From NCBI GenBank assembly GCA_964016885.1, contig OZ024742.1, positions 6,952,158-7,016,157 of the forward strand: a stretch of DNA of 64,000 nt, read 5' to 3'. A program made the translations under genes and the position numbers. The notes under the pieces are model-generated. The model ran no database searches and was not told the origin of the DNA. It worked only from the letters and a program-made list of their open reading frames with translations. Within the stretch, counting starts at the first letter, position 1; every line of letters starts with the position of its first letter. Source of the DNA: Eledone cirrhosa (Eukaryota; Mollusca; Cephalopoda; Octopoda; Eledonidae). This document shows, one piece after another, positions 27,710 through 40,700 of the stretch.

Positions 27710-30700
27710 TTCAGCCTTTCTCTGGTAATATACCGTCACCAACATCTAGTTCAGCCTCTTTCTGGTAATATACTGTCACCAACATCCAGTTCAGCCTTTC
27801 TGTGGTAATATACTGTCACCAACATACAGTTCAGCCTCTCTCTGGTACTATACTGTCACCAACATGCAGTTCAGACTCTCTCTGGTAATATACTCTCACC
27901 AACATCCAGTTCAGCTTCTCTGTGGTAATATACTGTCACCAACATCCAGTTCAGCTTCTCTCTGGTAATATACTCTCACCAACATCCAGTTCAGCTTCTC
28001 TCTGTTAATATACTGTCACCACCATCCAGTTCAGCCTCCCTCTGGTAATATACTGTCACCGACCCCCAGTCCAGCTTCTCTCTGTTAATATACTGTCACC
28101 AACATCCAGTTCAGCTTCTCTCTGGTAATATACTGTCACCAACACCCAGTTCAGCTTCTCTCTGTTAATATACTGTCACCAACACACAGTTCAGCTTCTC
28201 TCTCGTGATATACTGTCACCAATATCCGGTTCAGCTTCTCTCTGGTAATATACTGTCACCAACATCCAGTTTAGTTTCTCTCTGGTAATATAGTGTCACC
28301 AACATCTAGTACAGCCTCTCTCTGGTAATATACTGTCACCAACATCCAGTTCAACTTCACTCCGGTGATATACGGTCACCAACATCCAGTTCAATTTCTC
28401 TCTGGTAATATACTGTCACCAACATCCAGTTCAGCATTTCTCTGGTAATATACTGTCACCAACATCCAGTTCAGCCTCTCTCTGGTAATATACTGTCACC
28501 ACCATCCAGTTCAGGCTCTCTCTGGTAATATACTGTCACCAACATCCAGTTCAGCGTCTCTCTGGTAATATACTGTCACCACCATCCAGTTCAGCCTCTC
28601 TCTGGTAATATACTGTCACAAACATCCAGTTCAGCCTATCTCTGGTAATATACTGTCACTACCATCCAGTTCAGCCTCTCTCTGGTAATATACTGTCACC
28701 AACATCCAGTTCAGCGTCTCTCTGGTAATATACTGTCACCACCATCCAGTTCAGCCTCTCTCTGGTAATATACTGTCACAAACATCCAGTTCAGCCTCTC
28801 TCTGGTAATATACTGTCACTACCATCCAGTTCAGCCTCTTTCTGGTAATATACTGTCACCAACATCCAGTTCAGCCTTTTTCTGGTAATATACTGTCACC
28901 AACATCCAGTTCAGCCTCTCTCTGGTAACATACTGTCACTAACATCCATTTCAGCCTCTCTCTGGTAATATACCGCCCCCAACATCTAGTTCAGCCTCTT
29001 TCTGGTAATATACTGTCACCAACATCCAGTTCAGCCTTTCTCTGGTAATATACTGCCACCAACATCCAGTTCAGCCTCTCGCTGGTAATATACTGTCACC
29101 ACCATCCAGTTCAGCCTCTCTATGGTAATATACTGTCACCAACATACAGTTCAGCCTCTTTCTGGTAATATACTGTCACCAACATCCAGTTCAGCCTTTC
29201 TCTGGTAATATACTGTCACCAACATCCAGTTCAGCCTCTCTCTGGTAATATACTGTCACCAACATCCAGTTCAGCCTCTCTGTGGTAATATACTGTCACC
29301 ATCATGCAGTTCAGCTTCTCTCTGGTAATATACTGTCACCAACATCCAGTTTAGTTTCTCTCTGGTAATATAGTGTCACCAACATCCAGTTTAGTTTCTC
29401 TCTGGTAATATAGTGTCACCAACATCTAGTACAGCCTCTCTCTGGTAATATACTGTCACCAACATCCAGTTCAGCTTCACTCCGGTGATATACGGTCACC
29501 AACATCCAGTTCAATTTCTCTCTGGTAATATACTGTCACCAACATCCAGTTCAGCCTTTCTCTGGTAATATACTTTCACCAACATCCAGTTCAGCCTATC
29601 TCTGGTAATATACTGTCACCATCATCCAGCTCAGCCTCTCTCTGGTAATATACTGTCACCACCATCCAGTTCAGCCTCTCTCTGGTAATATACTGTCACC
29701 ACTATCCAGTTCAGCCTCTCTCTGGTAATATACTGTCACAAACTTCCAGTTCAGCCTATCTCTGGTAATATACTGTCACTACCATCCAGTTCAGTCTCTC
29801 TCTGGTAATATACTGTCACTACCATCCAGTTCAGCCTCTTTCTGGTAATATACTGTCACCAACATCCAGTTCAGCCTTTCTCTGGTAATATACTGTCACC
29901 AACATCCAGTTCAGCCTCTCTCTGGTAACATACTGTCACCACTATCCAGTTCAGCCTCTCTCTGGTCATATACTGTCACCAACATCTAGTTCAGCCTCTT
30001 TTTGGTAATATACTGTCACCAACATCCAGTTCAGCCTTTCTCTGGTAATATACTGTCACCAACATCCAGTTCAGCCTCTCTCTGGTAATATACTGTCACC
30101 ACCATCCAGTTCAGCCTCTCTATGGTAATATACTGTCACCAACATCTAGTTCAGCCTCTTTCTGGTAATATACTGTCACCAACATCCAGTTCAGCCTTTC
30201 TCTGGTAATATACTGTCACCAACATCCAGTTCAGCCTCTCTCTGGTAATATACTGTCACAAACATCCAGTTCAGCCTCTCTCTGGGAATATACTGTCACT
30301 ACCATCCAGTTCAGCCTCTCTCTGGTAATATACTGTCACAAACATCCAGTTCAGCCTCTTTCTGGTAATATACTGTCACTACCATCCAGTTCAGCCTCTT
30401 TCTGGTAATATACTGTCACCAACATCCAGTTCAGCCTTTCTCTGGTAATATACTTTCACCAACATCCAGTTCAGACTCTCTCTGGTAATATACTGTCACC
30501 ACCATCCAGTTCAGCCTCTCGATGGTAATATACTGTCACCAACATCCAGTTCAGCCTCTGTCTGGTAATATACTGTTACAAACATACAGTTCAGCCTCTC
30601 TCTGGGAATATACTGTCACTACCAACCAGTTCAGCCTCTCTCTGGTAATATACTGTCACCAGCATCCAGTTCAGCCTCTCTGTGGTAATATACTGTCACA

Positions 30701-30905
30701 AACATACAGTTCAGCCTCTCTCTGGTACTATACTGTCACCAACATGCAGTTCAGCCTCTCTCTGGTAATATACTCTCACCAACATACAGTTCAGCTTCTC
30801 TCTGGTAATATACTGTCACCAACATCCAGTTCAGCTTCTCTCTGGTAATATACTCTCACCAACATCCAGTTCAGCTTCTCTCTGTTAATATACTGTCACC
30901 AACAT
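27710..30905. repeat. 3.2-kb HOR copy, 10,000 bp from 17710-20905
   Basis: Unit order and private variants match 17710-20905 at an offset of exactly 10,000 bp and 11710-14905 at 16,000 bp. Examples: AATATCCGGT at 28221, CATTTCAGCC near 28945, CATCATGCAG near 29300, the ACTATCC and ACTTCC units near 29700-29750, and CGATGGTAAT near 30519. About ten differences from 17.7-20.9 kb were noticed, including GACCCCCAG at 28061, TCAGGCTCTC at 28511, CCGCCCCC near 28973 and CCAACCAG near 30622. The copy starts between 27700 and 27720 and ends at CATCCATTTCAGCTGCTC (30901). Confidence 0.9.
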
Positions 30906-33368
30906 CCATTTCAGCTGCTCTCTGGTGATATACTGTCACCAACATCCAGTTCAGCTCCTCTCTGGTAATATACTGTCAACACCATCCAGTTCAGCTTCTC
31001 TCTGGTAATATACTGTCACCAACATCCAGTTCAGCCTCTCTCTGGTAATATACTGTCACCAACATCCAGTTCAGCAGCTCTTTGGTAATATACTGTCACT
31101 ACCATTCAGTTGAGCCTCTCTCTGGTAATATACTGTCACCAACACCCAGTTCAGCTTCTCTCTGTTAATATACTGTCACCAACATCCAGTTCAGCTTCTC
31201 TCTGGTAATATACTGTCATCAACATCCAGTTCAGCTTCTCTCTGGTGATATACTGTCACGAACATCCAGTGCAGCCTCTCTATGGTAATATACTCTCACC
31301 AACATCCAGTTCAGCTTCTCTCTGGTAATATACTGTCACCAACATCCAGTTCAGCTTCTCTCTGGTAATATACTGTTACCACGATCCAGTTCAACTTCTC
31401 TCTGCTAATATACTGTTACCAACATCCAGTTCAGCCTCTCTCTGGTAATATACTGTCAACAACATCCAGTTCAGCTTCTCTCTGGTAATATACTGTCACC
31501 ACCATCCAGTTCAGCCACTCTCTGGTAATATACTGTCACCGACACCCAGTCCAGCTTATCTCTGTTAATATACTGTCAGCAACATCCAGTTCAGCTTCTC
31601 TCTGGTAATATACTGTCACCAACATCCAGTTTAGTTTCTCTCTGGTAAATAGTGTCACCAACATCTAGTTCAGCCTCTCTCTGGTAATATACTGTCACCA
31701 ACATCCAGTTCAGCTTCACTCCGGTGATATACGGTCACCAACATCCAGTTCAGCCTCTCTCTGGTAATATACTGTCACTACTATCCAGTTCAGCCTCTCT
31801 CTGGTAATATACCGTCACCAACATCCAGTTCAGCCTCTCTCTGGTAATATACTGTCACCAAATTCCAGTTCAGCCTCTCTCTGGTAATATACTGTCACCA
31901 ACATGCAGTTCAGCTTCTCTCTGGTAATATACTCTCACCACCATCCAGTTCAGCTTCTCTCTGGTAATATACTGTCACCAACATCCAGTTCAGCTTCTCT
32001 CTGGTAATATACTGTCACTACCATCCAGTTCAGCGTTTCTCTGGTAATATACCTTCACCAACATCCAGTTCGGCCTCTCTCTGGTAATATACTGTCACCC
32101 CCATCCAGTTCAGCTTCTCTCTGGTGATATACTCTCACCAACATCCAGTTCAGCTTCTCTCTGGTGATATACTCTCACCAACATGAAGTTCAGCTTCTCT
32201 CTGGTAATATACTGTCACCACCATCCAGTTCAGCCGCTCTCTGGTAATATACTGTCACTACCATCCAGTTCAGCCTCTTTCTGGTAATATACTGTCACCT
32301 ACATCCAGTTCAGCCTTTCTCTGGTAATATACTGTCACCAACATCCAGTTCAGCCTCTCTCTGGTAACATACTGTCACCACCATCTAGTTCAGCCTCTTT
32401 CTGGTAATATACTGTCACCAACATCCAGTTCAGCCTTTCTCTGGTAATATACTGTCACCAACATACAGTTCAGCCTCTCTCTGGTAATATACTGTCACCA
32501 ACATGCAGTTCAGCCTCTCTCTGGTAATATACTCTCACCAACATCCAGATCAGCTTCTCTCTGTTAATATACTGTCACCAACATCCAGTTCAGCTGCTCT
32601 CTGGTGATATACTGTCACCAACATCCAGTTCAGCTCCTCTCTGGTAATATACTGTCAACACCATCCAGTTCAGCTTCTCTCTGGTAATATACTGTCACCA
32701 ACATCCAGTTCAGCCTCTCTCTGGTAATATACTGTCACCAACATCCAGTTCAGCAGCTCTTTGGTAATATACTGTCACTACCATTCAGTTGAGCCTCTCT
32801 CTGGTAATATACTGTCACCAACACCCAGTTCAGCTTCTCTCTGTTAATATACTGTCACCAACATCCAGTTCAGCTTCTCTCTGGTAATATACTGTCACCA
32901 ACATCCAGTTCAGCTTCTCTCTGGTGATATACTGTCACGAACATCCAGTTCAGCCTCTCTCTGGTAATATACTGTCACAAACATCCAGTTCAGCCTCTCT
33001 CTGGGAATATACTGTCACTACCATCCAGTTCAGCCTCTCTCTGGTAATATACTGTCACCAACATCTAGTTCAGCCTCTTTCTGGTAATATACTGTCACCA
33101 ACATCCAGTTCAGCCTCTCTGTGGTAATATACTGTCACCAACATACAGTTCAGCCTCTCTCTGGTGATATACTGTCACCAACATGCAGTTCAGCCTCTCT
33201 CTGGTGATATACTGTCACCAACATCCAGTTCAGCTTCTCTCTGGTAATATACTGTCACCAACATGCAGTTCAGCCTCTCTCTGGTGATATACTGTCACCA
33301 ACATCCAGTTCAGCTTCTCTCTGGTAATATACTGTCACGAACATACAGTTCAGCCTCTCTCTGGTAAT
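30730..33368. repeat. 2,639-bp HOR, copy 1 (66 units minus 1 bp)
   Basis: First copy of a pair offset by 2,639 bp. The missing base is the deletion in CTGGTAAATAGTG near 31647 (against CTGGTAATATAGTG elsewhere), which both copies carry. Marker units are TCAGCTGCTC, TCAGCTCCTC, GTCAACACC, TCAGCAGCTCTTTGG, CATTCAGTTGAGCC, CACGATCC, AAATTCCAG and TTCGGCCTC. The TCAGCTGCTC module occurs twice inside the unit (30901 and 32580), showing an older 1,680-bp spacing. Confidence 0.88.
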
Positions 33369-35588
33369 ATACTGTCACCAACATGCAGTTCAGCCTCTCT
33401 CTGGTAATATACTCTCACCAACATCCAGTTCAGCTTCTCTCTGGTAATATACTGTCACCAACATCCAGTTCAGCTTCTCTCTGGTAATATACTCTCACCA
33501 ACATCCAGTTCAGCTTCTCTCTGTTAATATACTGTCACCAACATCCATTTCAGCTGCTCTCTGGTGATATACTGTCACCAACATCCAGTTCAGCTCCTCT
33601 CTGGTAATATACTGTCAACACCATCCAGTTCAGCTTCTCTCTGGTAATATACTGTCACCAACATCCAGTTCAGCCTCTCTCTGGTAATATACTGTCACCA
33701 ACATCCAGTTCAGCAGCTCTTTGGTAATATACTGTCACTACCATTCAGTTGAGCCTCTCTCTGGTAATATACTGTCACCAACACCCAGTTCAGCTTCTCT
33801 CTGTTAATATACTGTCACCAACATCCAGTTCAGCTTCTCTCTGGTAATATACTGTCATCAACATCCAGTTCAGCTTCTCTCTGGTGATATACTGTCACGA
33901 ACATCCAGTGCAGCCTCTCTATGGTAATATACTCTCACCAACATCCAGTTCAGCTTCTCTCTGGTAATATACTGTCACCAACATCCAGTTCAGCTTCTCT
34001 CTGGTAATATACTGTTACCACGATCCAGTTCAACTTCTCTCTGCTAATATACTGTCACCAACATCCAGTTCAGCCTCTCTCTGGTAATATACTGTCAACA
34101 ACATCCAGTTCAGCTTCTCTCTGGTAATATACTGTCACCACCATCCTGTTCAGCCACTCTCTGGTAATATACTGTCACCGACACCCAGTCCAGCTTATCT
34201 CTGTTAATATACTGTCAGCAACATCCAGTTCAGCTTCTCTCTGGTAATATACTGTCACCAACATCCAGTTTAGTTTCTCTCTGGTAAATAGTGTCACCAA
34301 CATCTAGTTCAGCCTCTCTCTGGTAATATACTGTCACCAACATCCAGTTCAGCTTCACTCCGGTGATATACGGTCACCAACATCCAGTTCAGCCTCTCTC
34401 TGGTAATATACTGTCACTACTATCCAGTTCAGCCTCTCTCTGGTAATATACCGTCACCAACATCCAGTTCAGCCTCTCTCTGGTAATATACTGTCACCAA
34501 ATTCCAGTTCAGCCTCTCTCTGGTAATATACTGTCACCAACATGCAGTTCAGCCTCTCTCTGGTAATATACTCTCACCACCATCCAGTTCAGCTTCTCTC
34601 TGGTAATATACTGTCACCAACATCCAGTTCAGCTTCTCTCTGGTAATATACTGTCACTACCATCCAGTTCAGCGTTTCTCTGGTAACATACCTTCACCAA
34701 CATCCAGTTCGGCCTCTCTCTGGTAATATACTGTCACCCCCATCCAGTTCAGCTTCTCTCTGGTGATATACTCTCACCAACATCCAGTTCAGCTTCTCTC
34801 TGGTGATATACTCTCACCAACATGATGTTCAGCTTCTCTCTGGTAATATACTGTCACCACCATCCAGTTCAGCCGCTCTCTGGTAATATACTGTCACTAC
34901 CATCCAGTTCAGCCTCTTTCTGGTAATATACTGTCACCTTCATCCAGTTCAGCCTTTCTCTGTTAATATACTGTCACCAACATCCAGTTCAGCCTCTCTC
35001 TGGTAACATACTGTCACCACCATCTAGTTCAGCCTCTTTCTGGTAATATACTGTCACCAACATCCAGTTCAGCCTTTCTCTGGTAATATACTGTCACCAA
35101 CATACAGTTCAGCCTCTCTCTGGTAATATACTGTCACCAACATGCAGTTCAGCCTCTCTCTGGTAATATACTCTCACCAACATCCAGATCAGCTTCTCTC
35201 TGTTAATATACTGTCACCAACATCCAGTTCAGCTGCTCTCTGGTGATATACTGTCACCAACATCCAGTTCAGCTCCTCTCTGGTAATATACTGTCAACAC
35301 CATCCAGTTCAGCTTCTCTCTGGTAATATACTGTCACCAACATCCAGTTCAGCCTCTCTCTGGTAATATACTGTCACCAACATCCAGTTCAGCAGCTCTT
35401 TGGTAATATACTGTCACTACCATTCAGTTGAGCCTCTCTCTGGTAATATACTGTCACCAACACCCAGTTCAGCTTCTCTCTGTTAATATACTGTCACCAA
35501 CATCCAGTTCAGCTTCTCTCTGGTAATATACTGTCACCAACATCCAGTTCAGCTTCTCTCTGGTGATATACTGTCACGAACATCCAGT
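33369..35588. repeat. 2,639-bp HOR, copy 2
   Basis: Second copy, carrying the same one-base deletion at 34287. Small differences include CATCCTGTTC at 34142, GGTAACATACC at 34682 and CATGATGTTC at 34821 (CATGAAGTTC in copy 1). The match to copy 1 ends at 35588, where CAGTGCAGCC replaces CAGTTCAGCC and the sequence switches to the type seen at 31261 and 33901. Confidence 0.88.
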
Positions 35589-36574
35589 GCAGCCTCTCTA
35601 TGGTAATATACTCTCACCAACATCCAGTTCAGCTTCTCTCTGGTAATATACTGTCACCACCATCCAGTTCAGCCTCTCTCTGGTAATATACTGTCACCAA
35701 CATCCAGTTCAGCCTCTCTCTGGTAATATACTGTCACCAACATCCAGTGCAGACTCTCTCTGGTGATATACTGTCACCAACATCCAGTTAAGCTTCTCTC
35801 TGGTGATATACTTTCACCAATATCTAGTTCAGCTTCTCTATGGTAATATACTGTTACCACGATCCAGTTCAACTTCTCTCTGCTAATAATACTGTCAACA
35901 ACATCCAGTTCAGGTTCTCTCTGGTAATATACTGTCACCACCATCCAGTTCAGCCGCTCTCTGGTAATATACTGTCACCGACACCCAGTCCAGCTTATCT
36001 CTGTTAATATACTGTCACCAACATCCAGTTCAGCTTCTCTCTGGTAATATACTGTCACCAACATCCAGTTCAGCTTCACTCCGGTGATATACGGTCACCA
36101 AAATCCAGTTCAATTTCTCTCTGGTAATATACTGTCATCAACATCCAGTTCAGCCTCTCTCTGGTAATATACTGTCACCAACATCCAGTTCAGACTCTCT
36201 CTGGTCATATACTGTCACTACTATCCAGTTCCGCCTCTCTCTAGTAATATACCGTCATCAACATCCAGTTCAGCCTCTCTCTGGTAATATACTGTCACCA
36301 ACATCCAGTTCAGCCTCTCTCTGGTAATATACTGTCACCAACATGCAGTTCAGCCTCTCTCTGGTAATATACTCTCACCACCATCCAGTTCAGCTTCTCT
36401 CTGGTAATATACTGTCACCAACATCCAGTTCAGCTTCTCTCTGGTAATATACTGTCACTACCATCCAGTTCAGCCTTTCTCTGGTAATATACCTTCAACA
36501 ACATCCAGTTCGGCCTCTCTCTGGTAATATACTGTCACCACCATCCAGTTCAGCTTCTCTCTGTTGATATACTC
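35589..36574. repeat. Left-subfamily block with a +1 register shift
   Basis: About 25 units related to the 31.3-32.2 kb segment: CACGATCCAGTTCAAC near 35857, the GACACCCAGTCCAGC unit near 35971, the CCGG landmark at 36081, ACTATCCAG near 36220 and TTCGGCCTC near 36508. One extra base in CTGCTAATAATACTG near 35887 restores the register lost at 31647 and 34287. A few otherwise rare units occur: TTCCGCCTC near 36229, CTAGTAATATACCGTCATC near 36241 and CTGTTGATAT near 36561. Confidence 0.8.
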
Positions 36575-36934
36575 TCACCAACATCCAGTTCAGCTTCTCT
36601 CTGGTGATATACTCTCACCAACATGAAGTTCAGCTTCTCTCTGGTGATATACTGTAAAAAACATCCAGTTCAGCTTCTCTCTGGTAATATACTGTTACCA
36701 CGATCCAGTTCAGTTTCTCTCTGTTAATATACTGTCACCAACATCCAGTTCAACTTCTCTCTGGTAATATACTGTCACCAACACCCAGTTCAGCTTCTCT
36801 CTGTTAATATACTGTCACCAACACACAGTTCAGCTTCTCTGTGGTGATATACTGTCACAAACATCCAGTTCAGCTTCTCTCTGGTAATATACTGTCACCA
36901 ACTTCCAGTTTAGTTTCTCTCTGGTAATATAGTG
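36575..36934. repeat. 360-bp HOR, copy 1 (9 units)
   Basis: Shortest clear tandem HOR in the window. Markers are CATGAAGTTC (36623), TGTAAAAAACA (36653), CACGATCCAGTTCAGTTTC (36699), CTTCTCTGTGGTGATAT (36834) and TTCCAGTTTAG (36903). All but a few single bases recur 360 bp later. Confidence 0.9.
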
Positions 36935-37313
36935 TCACCAACATCCAGTTCAGCTTCTCTCTGGTGATATACTCTCACCAACATGAAGTTCAGCTTCTCT
37001 CTGGTGATATACTGTCAAAAACATCCAGTTCAGCTTCTCTCTGGTAATATACTGTTACCACGATCCAGTTCAGTTTCTCTCTGTTAATATACTGTCACCA
37101 ACATACAGTTCAACTTCTCTCTGGTAATATACTGTCACCAACACCCAGTTCAGCTTCTCTCTGTTAATATACTGTCACCAACACACAGTTCAGCTTCTCT
37201 GTGGTGATATACTGTCACAAACATCCAGTTCAGCTTCTCTCTGGTAATATACTGTCACCAACATCCAGTTTAGTTTCTCTCTGGTAATATAGTGTCACCA
37301 ACATCCAGTTCAG
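36935..37313. repeat. 360-bp HOR, copy 2
   Basis: Second 9-unit copy. Differences from copy 1 include GTCAAAAACA near 37014 against GTAAAAAACA, CATACAG near 37103 against CATCCAG, and CATCCAGTTTAG near 37262 against CTTCCAGTTTAG. It ends where CAGATTCACT replaces CAGCTTCTCT (37314 against 36954). This is the last block with the left subfamily character. Confidence 0.9.
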
Positions 37314-37792
37314 ATTCACTCTGGTGATATACGGTCACCAACATCCAGTTCAGCAGCTCTTTGTTAATATACTGTCACCAACATCCAGTTCAGCCTTTCT
37401 CTGGTAATATACTGTCACCAACATCCAGTTCAGCCTCTCTCTGGTAACATACTGTCACCACCATCCAGTTCAGCCTCTCTCTGGTAATATACCGTCACCA
37501 ACATCTAGTTCAGCCTCTTTCTGGTAATATACTGTCACCAACATTCAGTTCAGCCTTTCTCTGGTAATATACGGTCACCAACATCCAGTTCAGACTCTCT
37601 CTGGTAATATACTGTCACAACCATCCAGTTCAGCCTCTCTATGGTAATATACTGTCACCAACATCTAGTTCAGCCTCTTTCTGGTAATATACTGTCACCA
37701 ACATCCAGTTCAGCCTTTCTCTGGTAATATACTGTCAACAACATCCAGTTCAGCCTCTCTCTGGTAATATACTGTCACAAACATCCAGTTCT
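37314..37792. repeat. Transition block between left and right subfamilies
   Basis: About 12 units. It starts with a CTCTGGTGATATACGGTC version of the landmark unit (37319-37336, CCGG lost), then TCAGCAGCTCTTTG. From 37381 it runs in the order CCTTTCT, GGTAACAT, TACCGTC with CATCTAG, CCTTTCT, CTATGG, which dominates the right half. The next landmark unit, at 38121, already has TAGGGTC in place of TACGGTC. Confidence 0.8.
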
Positions 37793-40700
37793 GCCTCTCT
37801 CTGGGAATATACTGTCACTACCATCCAGTTCAGCCTCTCTCTGGTAATATACGGTCACCAACATCTAGTTCAGCCTCTTTCTGGTAATATACAGTCACCA
37901 ACATCCAGTTCAGCCTCTCTGTGGTAATATACTGTCACCAACATGCAGTTCAGCCTCTCTCTGGTGATATACTGTCACCAACATCCAGTTCAGCTTCTCT
38001 CTGGTAATATACTGTCACCAACATCCAGTTTAGTTTCTCTCTGGTAATATAGTGTCACCAACATCTAGTTCAGCCTCTTTCTGGTAATATACTGTCACCA
38101 ACATCCAGTTCAGCTTCACTCCGGTGATATAGGGTCACCAACATCCAGTTCAATTTCTCTCTGGTAATATACTGTCACCAACATCCAGTTCAGCCTTTCT
38201 CTGGTAATATACTGTCACCAACAGCCAGTTCAGCCTCTCTTTGGTAATATACTGTCACCACCATCCAGTTCAGCCTCTCTCTGGTAATATACTGTCACTA
38301 CCATCCAGTTCAGCCTTTTTCTGGTAATATACTGTCACCAACATCTAGTTCAGACTTTCTCTGGTAATATACTGTCACCAACATCCAGTTCATTCTCTCT
38401 CTGTTAATATACTGTCACCACCATCCAGTTCAGCCTCTCTCTGGTAATATACTGTCACAAACATCCAGTTCAGCCTCTCTCTGGTAATATACTGTCACTA
38501 CCATCCAGTTCAGCCTCTTTCTGGTAATATACTGTCACCAACATCCAGTTCAGCCTCTCTCTGGTAACATACTGTCACCACCATCCAGTTCAGCCTCTCT
38601 CTGGTAATATACTGTCACCAACATCTAGTTCAGCCTCTTTCTGGTAATATACTGTCACCAACATCCAGTTCAGCCTTTCTCTGGTAATATACTGTCACCA
38701 ACATCCAGTTCAGCCTCTCTCTGGTAATATACTGTCACCACCATCCAGTTCAGCCTCTCTATGGTAATATACTGTCACCAACATCTAGTTCAGCCTCTTT
38801 CTGGTAATATACTGTCACCAACATCCAGTTCAGACTTTCTCTGGTAATATACTGTCACCAACATCCAGTTCAGCCTCTGTCTGCTAATATACTGTCACCA
38901 CCATCCAGTTCAGCCTCTCTCTGGTAATATACTGTCACAAAGATCCAGTTCAGCCTCTCTCTGGTAATATACTGTCACTACCATCCAGTTCAGCCTCTCT
39001 CTGGTAATATACTGTCACCACCATCCAGTTCAGCCTCTCTCTGGTAATATACTGTCACAAACATCCAGTTCAGCCTCCCTCTGGTAATATACTGTCACTA
39101 CCATCCAGTTCAGCCTCTTTCTGGTAATATACTGTCACCAACATCCAGTTCAGCCTTTCTCTGGTAATATACTGTCACCAACATCTAGTTCAGCCTCTTT
39201 CTGGTAATATACTGTCACCAACATCCAGTTCAGCCTCTCTGTGGTAATATACTGTCACCAACATGCAGTTCAGCCTCTCTCTGGTGATATACTGTCACCA
39301 ACATCCAGTTCAGCTTCTCTCTGGTAATATACTGTCACCAACATCCAGTTTAGTTTCTCTCTGGTAATATAGTGTCACCAACATCTAGTTCAGCCTCTCT
39401 CTGGTAATATACTGTCACCAACATCCAGTTCAGCTTCACTCCGGTGATATAGGGTCACCAACATCCAGTTCAATTTCTCTCTGGTAATATACTGTCACCA
39501 ACATCCAGGTCAGCCTTTCTCTGGTAATATACTGTCACCAACATACAGTTCAGCCTCTCTCTGGTAATATACTGTCACCACCATCCAGTTCAGCCTCTCT
39601 CTGGTAATATACTGTCACTACCATCCAGTTCAGCCTCTTTCTGGTAATATACTGTCACCAACATCCAGTTCAGATTTTCTCTGGTAATATACTGTCACCA
39701 ACATCCAGTTCAGCCTCTCTCTGGTAATATACTGTCACCACCATCCAGTTCAGCCTCTCTCTGGTAATATACTGTCACAAACATCCAGTTCAGCCTCTCT
39801 CTGGTAATATACTGTCACTACCATCCAGTTCAGCCTCTCTCTAGTAATATACTGTCACCACCATCCAGTTCAGACTTTCTCTGGTAATATACTGTCACCA
39901 ACATCCAGTTCAGCCTCTCTCAGGTAATATACTATCACCACCATCCAGTTCAGCCTCTCTCTGGTAATATACTGTCACAAACATCCAGTTCAGCCTCTCT
40001 CTGGTAATATACTGTCACTACCATCCAGTTCAGCCTCTTTCTGGTAATATACTATCACCACCATCCAGTTCAGCCTCTCTCTGGTAATATACTGTCACAA
40101 ACATCCAGTTCAGCCTCTCTCTGGTAATATACTGTCACTACCATCCAGTTCAGCCTCTTTCTGGTAATATACTGTCACCAACATCCAGTTCAGCCTCTCT
40201 CTGGTAACATACTGTCACCACCATCCAGTTCAGCCTCTCTCTGGTAATATACCGTCACCAACATCTAGTTCAGCCTCTTTCTGGTAATATACTGTCACCA
40301 ACATCCAGTTCAGCCTTTCTCTGGTAATATACTGTCACCAACACCCAGTTCAGCCTCTCTCTGGTAATATACTGTCACCACCATCCAGTTCAGCCTCTCT
40401 ATGGTAATATACTGTCACCAACATCTAGTTCAGCCTCTTTCTGGTAATATACTGTCACCAACATCCAGTTCAGCCTTTCTCTGGTAATATACTGTCACCA
40501 ACATCCAGTTCAGCCTCTCTCTGGTAATATACTGTCACCACCATCCAGTTCAGCCTCTCTCTGGTAATATACTGTCACAAACATCCAGTTCAGCCTCTCT
40601 CTGGTAATATACTATCACTACCATCCAGTTCAGCCTCTCTCTGGTAATATACTGTCACCACCATCCAGTTCAGCCTCTCTCTGGTAATATACTGTCACAA

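Noticed and set aside
38121..38140. GGGTCA nuclear-receptor half-site in right-type landmark units
   Set aside because: A single six-base match created by one substitution, at intervals of a kilobase or more; not above chance.
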